64,000 bases of DNA from Siderastrea radians (taxonomy: Eukaryota > Cnidaria > Anthozoa > Scleractinia > Rhizangiidae), in assembly GCA_964017195.1 (NCBI GenBank), contig OZ024895.1, positions 17,630,034-17,694,033 of the forward strand. Reading direction: 5' to 3'. Of this stretch, positions 1 through 12,600 are shown one piece after another; the first letter of the stretch is position 1; each line of letters begins with the position of its first letter. The notes under the pieces were generated by a model. That model made no database searches. It saw only the letters and a program-made list of their open reading frames with translations, and had not been told where the DNA came from. Position numbers and translations under genes: made by a program.

Positions 1-90
1 TGGAATTTCTGTGCCCGTTACTCAGACGTCGTTTTGCGAGGGCTCAAGTGGCGCCCGCGTGAAACGTCGGCTGTTTACTCAGGCTACAAA
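1..90. repeat. Right half of a foldback MITE cut by the window edge
   Basis: The first 90 bases match the right half of the complete foldback element at 9513-9807: the same blocks for 'ggaatttctg', 'gcgagggctcaagtggcg' and the terminal 'tcaggctac' occur in the same order. The left arm must lie outside the window. Confidence 0.75.
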
Positions 91-135
91 ATTCCCTTGA
101 CATGTTTGTACATCTTCTTTATCGTTTAACTTCAG

Positions 136-774
136 GACGCCTTCAAAACTCTGGAAGAAAAAGACCAAACTGAAGGATGTAGAGTGAGCTTTTTTCCATC
201 CATGTATGACTGTAATGGAAATAATAAAAACAAAGTAAACGTTTTCTGCCAGAAAGGGTTTCAGAATGACCCAGTGACTTTAGAAACAAGCAAGGCACAC
301 ATGAATGAGCAGACACTGTGTGACGAAAATCAAACTTTAAACGAAAACTCCATAATGATAGACGAAACACAGAGCCAAGGATTCAAACTTAACTTTGACG
401 AGGGGAAGGCAGTCGTAAACATCCAAGAGGCGAAGCCGTCTATCCCGCCCACGAAATTAAAGTGTTGGACGAAAGCGAAAATGGAAAATATGGCAAAATT
501 GTGCAGCAATAAAGGCTGCTCTCACGCTAGCGATAGCATCAATCGCCTGAAAAATTTCTACTCGAAAATTTCTCTTGGCTCCAAAGCAGATGCCGCTGAA
601 GGAATTCCAGACTCGTCTGGCACTGGAGGCTTGCAAAAAATAGGTACAAGGTCACCTCCTCCAGGGTTTAATACCATGGATATTGGGCCTGTCGTGCATG
701 CTGGGATTGATTTCTTTAATCCCTCGTGCTTTGATTCCGAAGAATACAAGACCATCACTCAAAACGTGAAGTAG
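136..774 (+). CDS. Terminal coding exon of an unrecognised gene
   Basis: I do not recognise this protein. A pyrimidine-rich acceptor ending in ttcag at 135 opens a 212-codon frame that runs to TAG at 772-774. The upstream exons lie outside the window, and phase 0 is assumed because the frame is open from the first base. The peptide starts DAFKTLEEKDQTEGC, is hydrophilic and looks largely disordered. It has a Lys/Cys-rich middle (KLCSNKGCSH), then a Gly/Pro-rich stretch with SPPPGF and a more hydrophobic end (GPVVHAGIDFFNP). I see no signal peptide, membrane segment or classic domain. An AATAAA follows about 120 bp after the stop, as expected for a last exon. A shorter product starting at an internal ATG is possible but less likely, given the good acceptor. 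Confidence 0.6.
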   Translation, partial: DAFKTLEEKDQTEGCRVSFFPSMYDCNGNNKNKVNVFCQKGFQNDPVTLETSKAHMNEQTLCDENQTLNENSIMIDETQSQGFKLNFDEGKAVVNIQEAKPSIPPTKLKCWTKAKMENMAKLCSNKGCSHASDSINRLKNFYSKISLGSKADAAEGIPDSSGTGGLQKIGTRSPPPGFNTMDIGPVVHAGIDFFNPSCFDSEEYKTITQNVK

Positions 775-893
775 TGACGAAGAGTTGAGCGTCAAAGCAC
801 CAAACAATTTCAATTTTTCCATTTTGTTTTTGAGATTTACTTTTTATTTATGACTACTGTAACTTCAACCTGTTCTGTGACAAAACTTTTGTC

Positions 894-899
894 AATAAA
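894..899 (+). promoter_or_regulatory. Polyadenylation signal AATAAA
   Basis: A canonical AATAAA lies about 120 bp after the stop codon of the upstream exon and is followed by T-rich sequence. It most likely ends that transcript near position 920. Confidence 0.65.
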
Positions 900-919
900 A
901 TTTATATTCTTCCTGTGTG

Positions 920-2449
920 CCCACATAAGCTTTGCTTGCTGTTACAGCGATATTTTTTAGGCTAATCACACCAGGCGTCTTCCTCCGCTCCCTATCCCCT
1001 TCCAACATACATTAGAGGCTAAAGTACGGCTCTGCTGAAAGCTCAAGGCTACTTATTAAATATTACCCTCACTCTCCCTGACTACTTTTGTAGGAAGGGT
1101 TTACCTTATTCTATTAACGCTATTGTTTATGATGGTGTTTCAAATTAATGCCACTCAAGTTAACTTGACTCAAAGGGAAAAATAGTTCAGAATAAAGGAA
1201 AGAAATTAACGCTGTGGGAATGAATGCAATACTCAAAGAAAACAACTCGGCTTAAATTAACGTGAATGTTTGGAATTCGCATAAATTTCATGAAGCTTTG
1301 ATTTCCAACAACAAGGTATTAATAAAAGTTTCATTAATATCCCAAGAGAAGAAGATGCCGCCTTTATCCTTTTTTAAAGGCTTTTTCTGGGGTGGAGTTT
1401 GCAACTATTCAATTTTCATTATTCAAAGGAGGGAAAAATACTTGGATATTTAAAAAATTAATGAAATCCTTAGCTGTATGGTTAAATTAATCTAGACTAT
1501 AGTAATAATTAATTTACAGTAATAATTCATTCAGCAGAAGACATTCTTGATAGGCCTTATTAAAAACAGCTCTCATCGCTTGGTTTGATAAGAAATCAAT
1601 TCTACTGTGCAAAACAGCATGATTTACCCTACCCTGGACAGTTTGGGTCCATTGGTTTTGAAGGGTAAAAAATTAAGGATACTAATTACAATGTTGCAGT
1701 AGAAAAGTAATTCTAAGCCTCTCCCACCTCCCCATCCATACCTTTTTGACAAAATGACTGTATCTTTTTATGTTAATGTATCTTAAGAATCCATGTTATG
1801 ACCCACTATTATTATCATTACCATATGATTATTACTAAGATCAGCACACACAGGTGCAACTAGTCATGCGGACCAAGTCCCTTTATGTGAACTATTCATG
1901 CCTCCCCCCCACCCTATTTGTGGGGATTGAACTTTCAGGTCACTGGTAAAACTGGTTTGAATTCACCCGACTAGTCACAGAGATTTTTATTGCACTCATT
2001 TGCCTTCTTGTGCATACTCTTTGTGCAACTAATCCCTTCCACTAAATAAAAAATTTAACCAATCAAAAACCAAGGTGGTCTGTCATCATGACCAGTCCCC
2101 ACGTGTTGTGTTAACAATACAGTTAGTAGCCCCTGTGAATAGTCCTCTGCGTGGTGATGTGGATGATTTTTTGGAGGGACTAGCTCCAGCAACAAGTCCT
2201 TGTCACTGGCTCCCTTGTATGTGCAGACCTTATATAATATCTTCATCTTAAGCATATTCATCCCTTCTAACAACGCAAAATTAATATTCCATTGGGTGAT
2301 ATAAATTGAGGGTAGCCACTCCTGAGCAAAACCTACATGTACATGACATGTGTCTTATTTGACCTTTTCTCTTAAAAATATGTGCTATTCACTAATTAAT
2401 AATATTATCCTTTTACACTCCTCTGATGTCAGTTTAAATTAATAGCATT
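920..2449. other. Intergenic stretch, no gene seen
   Basis: This AT-rich stretch lies between two convergent genes, the unknown terminal exon and the 3' end of FIS1. The open frames inside it are short and show no family resemblance. Part of it must be FIS1 3' UTR, but I cannot pick one polyadenylation site with confidence. Confidence 0.6.
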
Positions 2450-5400
2450 TCATGACTTGCGACCTGATAATGCAAGTCCAACCAATGCAGCTGCTCCGCC
2501 CATAACAAGAGCTGTGCCACCCAAGATGCCAAGACCAATCAAGCCATCTGCAAGAGAAGGAAAATGTAATATATAAAGTTACCTCCTCCTGGTAACTTGA
2601 ACCCTCAGTAACTTGAACTGCCCACCGCTTACTCTAAGTGAATGTTTTTTCCCTTCATGTTCACCATTTTCTTTTAATAATTTATACCCTCAATAACTTA
2701 AACCCACGAAAACCCGAACCTTTTTGATTTCCCTTGAAGGTTCAAGTTATGTAGGGTCAATTAGATAGGGCTTACAATATGTCCTGTCAGATAGCTTCTT
2801 TCTTAGAGGGCATGTCTATAACTTGCATCATTCTAGGATGAATACTTTTACAAGAAAACATCTGACAGTTGACACAAAAGACATATTTGTGCTTGATCAA
2901 ACATAGCAGTGAGTTGAAATTCATTCATTGCAAGTTTAATCCTTTAAGCCCCAACATCATTATTATCCTTAGTGTTCTCCATTTATTTCGTATGTGACTA
3001 GTTGGGAGAATTTGCAGAAACATCAAGGAATTCCCTGTTTGGTGATCATTTCCTATACTGAAACTCTCATGACCTGTATGTTTGATCAAGTAGGGATACT
3101 GTAACGAGAGGATAGACTATTGGGGTTTACAGGGTTAACCCTACCAAACATGTGGTCAACAAAATAAAAAGGCCAAATGATAAGAACCAGCCATTGAGTT
3201 CATGAGCTTTCCAGGTCTCCTGTTTCCGATAACAAGAGCACAGCATTGTTTTGGTTTTCTGAGTCACTTGCAAATCAGCAGATTATTTCATCCATGTGGT
3301 TTCAAATCACCATTTGACGGGGATCCTGGAATAAAGCCCCAAGTGACTTCTTATTCTCCTTGCGTATGTTTGTAAATCAAAGGTGGAGTCAATTAGGGCC
3401 TTATTCCACACACCCCTTCATTTGTCTCACCTTCCAGCACCTGCCACACAGGCTACAACTGAAGGGGTGCATGGAATAAGGTCTTACATGTAAGTGACTC
3501 CTGATCTAATGTCAAATTCTCCCTTTGATTTACAAACATAGACAAGGAAAATTGGAAGGAAACCAGTTCAGCAGAAGTCACTTGGGGCTTTATTCCAGGC
3601 ACCCCTTCAACTGGAATATCCCAGTGAATGTGTCTGTGCCCGGAAATCACAAAGTATTTTTTTGTTTCAACTGTGTCACAAATTCTTAAGATAAAAACTT
3701 GGAGATTCACTTTTACTCTGAAAAATTTATATTTATTACCAAAAATCTGAGCAATTTTGGGTCTGGAGGAAACTGGTCTGGATATGCACCTGAGAACGGA
3801 ACTGCCACGCTTTATTTCAACCTTCAAATGAGATGTTTGGTTTTCGAAAAGACCCACAACCAGTTACATGCACCTAGCAAATAAAATCTTCAAAGGAAGC
3901 TACCCATCAACTGACCTTTTTTCATTTGGCTGTTGATTTTTTCCTGCAGCTCGATTCCCTGTTGGTTGTTAGGCTCTATTTGTAGAAGTCTATTTGTGTA
4001 TCGGAGGGCTGTTTTGTATTCCTGATAATAAAGGGTAATAAGGGGTGTTAAGTTATGGAATGATTAAATGGCAACCCTTACAAAATTTCAAACCACACAA
4101 GTGAAGATTTGAATGTATAAATAAGGTTGTGTTTGATTCAAACCTCAACCAGTTAACTGGTAAGTAGATTTAGTAGCGGTCTCACAACAGAAGACTTTTT
4201 AACCATTATAAGTGCAAGTGGTGTAAAATTAAATACAAAGACTTGCACATGATTTAATTTGATGGAATGTCATGGTGTAACAAATTAATCAAATTCTAAG
4301 GGGCCGATCACATAATGAATTTCAGCCCGGGCTGAAATTTCGGACCACCCAGCTGGGCCGAAATTTTGTTGCGATTACATGCCGAAATTTCAGCCCGGGC
4401 GCAATGTTTAAAATTGGGCAGGAAAATTTGCAGGAAAGCGTTTTCTGTGCTTTTTTGGTGCACAACTAAAGCGGTGCGCATGCCCAAGTTCACATTTCAG
4501 CCTGGGCTGAAATCTGAATGTGATTAATTACATGAGGTTTTTCAGTCCGTTTGACCGGGCTGAAGTTTTAGTCGGGCTGAAACTCTCTTCATGTAATCGC
4601 AAACTTCTTTTTAAAAAGATTTGTTCAGGAAGCTGAGCTGAGTTACTGCGCTGAAATTTGTCATGTAATCAGCCCCTAATTAACAAAAAGCTTTTCAATT
4701 AGCAATGCTAAGAATAGATAATATAGCCCTTTTAGAGTTTGAGAGACAAGGGGTGTACTCTAGTGCAAACCTTACAAGACAACAACTTTTTTTTTACTAA
4801 ATGTAGCCTCAGATAACACTAACTCGCATTCTACAAATTTTGTATAACTAGGCATAACTAACTCACATTTAGCTTGTAGTATCCCTCTGCAATGAAGTAG
4901 AGGTAGTCTCTTTGATCTGCTCCACTATGACAAAGCCCTTGAGAAGAAAAAGCAGGCAAAGGTCAGCAATAAAAGAAAGAATTGAGGATTCATGTTCATC
5001 ACTGATGATAAAATCTGACAACACTGGGCATGCTTGCTTTATACAACCTACACATTTCCAGTGGACTACATACAATCTTGTATAAAATAGCAAAGCACAA
5101 ACTGTAAAACAAGGAAACAAATTAAACAGTAAATACCGGTATTTAGAATACGGAACATAGCAGCAGGACACCAGTTTCCCAAACTTGATTTTTCGTGATG
5201 GATGAAAAAGCTGCATCAAAATGCATGTAAAGCACTTTACATCAATACTATGGAAGCCCACAGCCTCCCCTTGATGTCCTAATGGCTTAGTTCGCTATTT
5301 TCATGCATAAATTGTCAAAAGACCATTAACAAAAAACCCATGAAGATTAGTAAACGTTAAGGTAACATAAGTAGTAGTATGTACTAGGAGTCTTTATTTA

Positions 5401-6355
5401 CAAGTGTATGTAAAAAGCTACATAATAACAATAACAACTTTATTCATGTGCCAAAGTGATCTAGCACCCTGTAAAGACAGGGTGCTAAATGGGGACACAC
5501 TATATAAAAAGACTGTGTTCAACACAGTCTTTTGCTTGCTATTAATTTTGGACCATATAACAGTTGTGGTGACAGTGGACCAAAAGTTACCTTAAGTTTG
5601 TATTTTACTTGGTGTTTACAAAAATGGGAGTGATTTTTGCAGACTATGCGTAGCTTGAGCTACAAAAATTGGATGCAGCAGTCAAAGCAAAAGCCATACC
5701 ATGGATCTAAGTCAGCCATTACAGTACCTTGAAGAAGAAGCACTCCTTTTAAGATGTCATTCTTGTCACCACTTCTGATTAAACTCCAGGCATAACTAAA
5801 CTGTGTATCTGGTGAAGCACTTCCTTTTTCAAGCTCAGCATTGTATGCCTCCTCAAAACGCTAAAAAGGCACAATGTGGTAAAGGAAAAGAACAGTCAAA
5901 CCATTTAATTCTTTCAATCCCAATAGTGCCTAAAAGCAAAATTCAAGACAAATCTCAAATTTCATTTTGTAAAAAGCATAAATATAAATAGTACCACGTG
6001 AAAGTACAGCTGACGAGGTTTCATTTGAACATTTGAACTATGATTTGAATGGTAACACCAAATGATTTTATGCACAGCCTCCGAAATTAGAATCACTTCA
6101 ATGTCTCCATAACTGCATGACTCTGGGAGTGATCATCTGCACCTTGGTTAGCTAGACCTTTTCTCATGAATTTTTACTGATCCATCTGCCTGTGCACTTT
6201 ATCCAGAAACATATAAATCGCTTTCCAGATGCATTCCTCAGGATGCAAAAAGTTTCAATAGAAATTGCTGATCACGAATTTCCGGTTTATGGAAAAAATT
6301 TAAGCTTAAATATGTACCTTACCTTTATATCTTCTTTCGCAAGACGTTCATCCAT
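2450..6355 (-). CDS. FIS1: Mitochondrial fission 1 protein
   Basis: FIS1 is a tail-anchored adaptor of the outer mitochondrial and peroxisomal membranes that takes part in organelle fission with dynamin-related protein. Five coding exons join in frame: 6355-6323, 5860-5728, 4937-4867, 4021-3916 and 2547-2450. They give 146 aa against about 152 in human. The start is MDERLAKEDIK, about ten residues shorter at the N-terminus than in vertebrates. The TPR-like core covers about residues 25-115 and contains family-typical blocks: TQFSYAWSLIRS, QRDYLYFIAEGYYKL, and ALRYTNRLLQIEPNNQQ. The last exon encodes one Gly/Ala/Leu-rich membrane helix (about 117-140) and a short basic tail (GRKS), the expected tail anchor. 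All junctions are GT-AG. The gene starts back to back with COG8. Introns carry several MITE copies. Identity is very secure; only the exact start is inferred. Confidence 0.93.
2936..3140. repeat. MITE, 'TTAACCCTTTAAGCCCC' family
   Basis: About 200 bp with inverted ends: 'cctttaagccccaacatca' on the left and 'ttggggtttacagggttaacc' on the right. The interior carries the family blocks 'gttctccat', 'ggtgatcatttcc' and 'catgacctgtatgtttgatca'. It lies in the last intron of FIS1. Confidence 0.8.
3331..3613. repeat. Two adjacent copies of a 'TTGAAGGGGTGCATGGAATAAGG' MITE
   Basis: Terminal blocks such as 'ggaataaggtct' and 'accccttcaactgg' appear as inverted pairs. A full copy lies at about 3456-3613 and a partial one at about 3331-3425 in the other orientation. 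The interior shares 'attctccctttgatttac' with the related copy at 11696. Confidence 0.75.
4298..4680. repeat. Foldback MITE with CAGCCCGGGCTG hairpin units
   Basis: The ends are inverted ('taaggggccgatcacat' and 'catgtaatcagcccct'). The interior repeats the near-palindrome 'tcagcccgggctgaaatt' several times in both orientations. It lies in the intron between FIS1 coding exons 3 and 4. Confidence 0.75.
5908..6136. repeat. MITE, 'TTAACCCTTTCACTCCCA' family, diverged copy
   Basis: The left end 'ctttcaatcccaatagtgcc' and right end 'gactctgggagtgatc' are inverted. The interior has 'aaatttcattttgtaaaa' and 'cacgtgaaagtac', shared with the copies at 46018, 48995 and 50959. Confidence 0.7.
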
Positions 6356-6636
6356 AACTAAGTAGTGATAGGAAGAAAATCCTGATCAACAGCGTCTCAA
6401 ATGTAACGTAATAAGATGATCTTAGGCTTCAAAATACTTGGAAAAAACCAAAGATTTGAAACTATGCGCTTTCGTTTTTGTCCACTATTTTGTATTTCAC
6501 GACTCTGTGACCTCGTCTTCAGAACGAGTCTCCCCCCCCCCCCTCTCTTCCCAGTCTACTCCGTGTTTGAATCCAAAATGGCTGCTTAGATGTGATTCGT
6601 GGCAGTTTGTTTCTAGCGGCCGTATTTTTTGGCAAA
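6356..6636. promoter_or_regulatory. Shared divergent promoter of FIS1 and COG8
   Basis: The two start codons point away from each other across about 280 bp, so this segment should hold both core promoters and both 5' UTRs. No TATA box is evident. A YY1-type motif (CCAAAATGGCTGC, core CCATNTT on the other strand) lies at about 6571, and a C-tract occurs at 6531-6543. Shared control of the two genes is inference from the spacing. Confidence 0.6.
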
Positions 6637-9600
6637 ATGGACTCCGTAGAGCAAGATGACGGACTTTTGAAAACGCTCTTCAAGGAATCATTCCAAGGTA
6701 AATCTTGGTATATTTTCTATGGTCAGATGTAAACTGCCTTCGTATTAAAGTTGTGCCTTGCTTCTCTTCCTGGTGTTGCATATCGCGAGCAGAACAAGAG
6801 CCCGATATCACATCGGCCTCTTGTTCAGACTTCAATAAGCTTAATTATGTGGATAACGACTGACTGGAAACGCATAAATGCATATACCTGTAGTAAGTAA
6901 CAAACCAATCAACTTAGCTGTAGAATGTATAGACAGTAAGCTTATAGTACATGAAACAAGCACTAAAAATTTGGTGTGATGATGTACAAACTTCTGGTTT
7001 GAAGGCTTGTACATCGTCCACTTTTTAACTTAAATAAAAAAAAATCTGAAAACTGAAGACTTTTTCTTTTGTCGCAAGGGTCCCTCAATGACAATCCCCC
7101 CATCCCATCCTCCCCAGCTTGACTCCCCTGCTTGTTTTGAGCATTTGTTGACAGTTTTCCTTAGTTAAACTTTTAACAATAGTCCAATTGAATAGTGGTT
7201 TATTTGTTCATGACCATAATGATAAATACCTTTTTCTCAGTTATGAGTTTTTGTAATCTTCTGTAGAAGTCAAAAGCAGGAGAAAGTGCAGTCAAGAATG
7301 AAACTTTAATTAAACCCTTTAAGCCCTAACAGTGACGAAAATGAATTTTCTCTTTACAATCTCACTACTCGTTTAACCATTCAAGTAATAAGAATAAAGA
7401 ATGTGATCACCATGGATAAGATGTCTTGATATTTAGACAAATTCTCCTTACTAGTTCCATAAGAAATGTATGAAGAACAGTAAGGAGAATATGCATTTTT
7501 CATCAGGGATTAAAAGGGTTAAGGTGAGGGCACACTAAACAACAGGTCCCAGGAACAGGTCGGCTTTCGTTACTTTTAGGGGACTCGCACTATATAGACA
7601 AAAAATTGTCTGAATGCATGCGCAAGAATGACAAATTTAATTCACTTGCAAAAATGACATACTCAATTAACTGTACAAAGTTTAGCAATAACTAAAATCA
7701 ACAATAACAAAACTAACCGTCTTAGAATCAGTGCTTAAACCGAAAGAGTGTAGATGAGTTCTTAGGCCTAATCACTGTCAATCAGTGCTTAACCCTAAAT
7801 ACTGCAGATGAGTGTTTAACCATTATTCATTTTGTTTTCATTTGTTTTTCTAGCTAATAAACATGCATCATCAAATTTGTCACTCGTCATGTTTGCGCGT
7901 GTATTCAGGCAGTTTTTCTCTGTTTTTGTTTTCCTATACAGTGCGAGTCCCCTAAAAGTAACAATAGCTAACAGGTCTCCGTGATAAGCCACTTTTTTGC
8001 TTACGAGACATGTCTTTCAGTCAAGATGCTTGCTTAGTGAGGGAAACCTACATGTAGATTATGATGAGAGTACTTGGGAACTAGAATAAATAATGTTTTC
8101 CCATTGGAAAATTTTTTGGGGTGATTACCTAGTGGCAACAATGGAAATTTGGGACATTTTGTCTTTACAACGTGGCACACAAATTCTTACCAGTTTGAGA
8201 CAATGTTCAATCAAAGCAACAAGGTTTCTGTCCTGTGTTACTCCCCAGTGACCTGTCATTGTGTGTATCTAGACCTTTGCAACACAGAAATTTGTGGATC
8301 ATGTGAAAGTAATGGGTAACTTTTTTCATCAAATGTGGGGAAATGAGCCAAAGTTACTTTTATCTGGGAGATTCAGTCACCGACACGGGTGACTGGAGAC
8401 TCGTTCCTAATCTGGGAAACTCCCAGATAATAAGGGAGGGTATTTTGTGGCCAGCATTTAAATATCGCTGCAAGCCCATGCAATGAATGGGAGAGTAGTG
8501 ATTCTGTCTCCGTCATACTATAGAAACCACAGAAATGTCCCAGACACTTTTTTGTCAAAAACCAAAACAAAACAAAAACAAAAAAACCACAAGGCCCATA
8601 GGGATGAAACCTTTTTATACTCCTACACATTTTTACTCCAGTCCAGCCTTCCACCTCAATCCATCACTGACCATTTCTCAAGAAAAGCAGAAAATGTTTG
8701 AGATAGCAGGGGTTTGAGATTGTGAGAGTGGGAGTTAGAAAATGAAACTGTAATGTGATACAAATGACTGATTATTGGTGCTTCAGATACTTCTCCTTAG
8801 GTTTCAAAGTCACACTTTTAAAGTTAGAGTAGGGAGTTAGTGATAACTGAGTCCTAGATAAGAAATAACAAATGACTGAAAAATAATAATAATTATTAAT
8901 ACTTATTCAATAAGCAAATCCAAGGGGATTGAACTTTTAGTTTGAAATACACTATAGCAAGGTATTAACCCTTTATTAAGTCTTTAAGCCCCAAATCCTC
9001 ATGCAGATTCTCTTCACTGTACTCCATACATTTCTTATGGCATTAGCTGGGAGAATTTGCTTGAACATCAAGACGATTCATCTTTGATGATCATTTTCTC
9101 GAGTCTCATGACCTGTATGTGCTATGATGCACTGAAATGATAGGGAGAAATTTGATGCTGGTCACTGTTGGGCCTTAAAGGGTTAAGAGAGCCAGAGCCC
9201 AAGATGGGGGCAGTGTACAATATCAGAGGAAATAAACCTGGTCTGTTCATTCCACTTCATTTGTTTGAACAATCTTATAAATTAAAATGTACCTTGTAAA
9301 TGTATAGTCTCTTCTGTTGATTTTTTGTAGAGTTGGTGAAATTACAATCTATTCATATTAATGTAATTAAGTTCTTACTTGAAATTTGCATAACTTGTTT
9401 GATGATTTTTCTGGTTTCAGAAACATGGAAAGATAGTCCAGATTTTGCTTTGTACCTGGCTGAATTGAGTGCGTCTGGTCTGGATAAGCTTAGTAAGTTA
9501 CCTGCCTAATATGTAGCCTGAGAAAACAGCCGACATTCCACTTGGTCGCCACTTGAGCCCTCGCAAATGACGTCTGAGTAACGAGCGCAGAAATTCCATA

Positions 9601-12600
9601 CTGATGACGTGTCACTACCCAGATCTAGGTAGTGCTTCTGATTGGTTGAAACAAAATTGCCTTGCGTGTCAACCAATCGGAAGCACTACCTAGCTCTGGG
9701 AAGTGAGGCATCATCAGTATGGAATTTCTGCGCTTGTTAATCAGTCCTCGTTTTGCGAGGGCTCAAGTGGCGACTTTGCAAAACATCAGCTGTTTTCTCA
9801 GGCTACCTAATACGTTGATAAGGAATTTCATCTATACCGGAAGAACATGAGTGAGAAACAAACAATTTTTATCTCTTGTGGGTTTTTGGGTATGTTTTAC
9901 TCTCTTTTCAGTGATTTCATAAGATGACTACTGTCAATGGCCTGACGTCTATTTGAAACAACTAGTCACCCAAAATATCGTGAAAATGAAATAATCAACT
10001 TGTCCAGTTGATTTTTCTTGGCATACTAGTATTTATAATTTCACTAAACCTGGATATCTTTTGCAAGTATTATTATCTCCACCTACATGCACTTACCAGT
10101 ACCGTAAATTCTAATTATAATAGATTTCTTAAATATTAGCGTACATGTACTCTTTTATCAGCTCTGACATACACCTAATTGCAATAACATTGTCATACAA
10201 AAATGAAAACACAGTAAGGAAAAAAAGGCCAAATAGGAATTAATTAGCCATGCAAATTACATTGTCAGATTTTAATAATTCTCAAAGCATTTATGCACTA
10301 CAGCATAATACTTTAATTTTCTATCAACTAAGTTGATACAAGGTAAATTAGTCACCGAAAACACCCTTCGAGCTTTAGCCGTTCGTCAGAGCAATTCCCT
10401 GGATGTAGTGAGCCTGCCTAATTTATTCCTATTTGGCTTTTTTCTTTTCTCTTTTCTTCATTTTCATATGACAACAATATTGCAATTAGGTGTGTAATTA
10501 TGATGCACAGTGTAGTATGTTAAAATGTACAAAATGTAAAGTAAGTAGTCAGAATTTTCATAGAATTCACATTAATACAGAACATTTTCTGGAGTGTGAA
10601 TGATCAATATGATGAAAGGTAACTCTCAACGTAGAGAATGATAAATTTAGCTTTCTTTAGACTCGACCCAGGATTTTTTAACTTCTTCCTCTGATATTTA
10701 CTTCAGTTGGTACAGTGTATGTCTGTTGTCTTTATATTAGGCAGGGAACCAGAACGATTGGCAGAAGAAAAGGCTCAGATTTTGGAACAAACTGAACACT
10801 TGGCTTTTCACAATTACAAGACATTTATCAAAACAGCAGAGTGCTCCAAAGAAATTTTTCATGATGTAAGTTTTAACATGTACACATTAATTATCGGTAA
10901 TAGTATTTTTAATTGGTACTGATCATAATCCTCATTAAACTGGTGACTGCAATATTAACCCTTTAAACCCTAATATCAGCATGCATATTCTCCAAACTGT
11001 TCTCCATACATTTTCTGTGGTACTGATGAGGAGAATCTGTTTAACAATCAAGACCTTTTTAACTTGGTGATCATTTCCTTTGTTCTCATGACCTTTATGT
11101 TTGAGTAAACAATGATATGAAAAGGAGAAATTAGATGCTGATCACTCCTAGGGGTTAAAGGTTTAAATTTATAGTTAGCGGCCACACTGACAACCCAATG
11201 CACTGTATGTAGAATTTCCTGTTAACACAGATTGAAATGACAACATCTCAAGAACAGCTTCACTGAACATTATGTGACCTACTCCAAAGTTAGAAGATTT
11301 TTAATAATACTGGATAGGTCTTTTAGAAATCTAGTGTTAAGGCTTTCCTTCAGCTGATGTCTGTAACTTCTAGTTGCATGCATTGAAAGAAAGGTCTTAA
11401 CTGTGTTATGGTGTTTTCTCGCCATGAATCAGATTGTCAAGGCATCCCATGAGTAACAATTACTCAGTAATAGGTACAGCTGTAGTTGAGACATTTGGCT
11501 TGAAAGAGAGCCTGGTACATCTATTTTCTTGATACCACTTCAAATGCATTTAAAACTTCTTGCAACCCCTTCCCCTAATTCAATGTTGTATGCAACAAAT
11601 CTCATTGTTTGTGAAATAGGAAAATAACGTTGGTTTGGAGGCGCGGTATTTTTTGTTCAGGAGGAGATGATCATTGACCTTTTGAAAACAGCATATTAAT
11701 TGAAGGGGTGCATGGAAAAAAAGCCCTAAATGACTCTGATAAACTGCTAAATTCTCCTTCCAAATTCCCTTTTATTTGCTTGTGAAACAAAAGGAGAATA
11801 TGACATTACATCAAGAGTCACTTAGGACCTTATTCCACGCACCCCTTCAATTGACTTTTGCCAAATATATCAAAATGTTGTGTGCACTAATATGTCTTAG
11901 GATGTGCTGACAAAATTTTCTGTTCAATACAGTTTGTTTCAGTGGAAAAACATGTGGAGTCTCTTCTGGACAAGCTACCAAGATTTTCTGATACATGCAA
12001 CAATTTCATGAAGGCAGCCCAAGATATAAATAGCAGGTAAAAGAGACCTGACACCCCTGGTCTAAGTAGACTTTTGCATGTCTTCCCTCATTGAGGAACA
12101 ATCAACTACTCATGCATGGTTCAATTCTAGCTGTTAACACCCCTGTTCCCCCCCCCCTCCAACCCCCTCCAGGCACACCCGTGGGAAAAGCCAGCCCTTC
12201 TGGCCCGGGCATGGGGAATTTTTTCAATTAGTCTTGTCCTGGGGGTAGGGGTCGGGGAAAATCGAGGTAACTACTCATCCAAGGAATTATGAGGTTTACA
12301 CAGTCACATCTAACTTTGTGGACGAGTCCATGTATTTCGTAGGTAAATCGATGGAATTTGTAAACAATCGGCAAGAGAAAAATAATCTTATACATAAAAG
12401 AGTACAAATATTTCTTAAGAATATTCCAGTAAATAACAATATCCGAGGGAGTGTATTTAGGCTTTCCTCCAGAAGAAAGGGTTTTTAATTGTTCTAATAG
12501 TTAATCAATAAAGGTTTTGTTTAAATACCGAAATAAGTGTTTTCATCTTCTTGCAAAATGAAGCAGTTATATTTAGTAAGTCCCACGGGTAGGGAATTGT

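Noticed and set aside
2936..3140. Regularly recurring ~200-bp repeats considered as a CRISPR-like array
   Set aside because: Copies are scattered over tens of kilobases, diverged, in both orientations, and have inverted ends. They are MITEs in an animal genome.
4869..5261. 130-codon minus-strand frame
   Set aside because: Only its last part is the real FIS1 exon 3 region, and in another frame. The remainder is intron.
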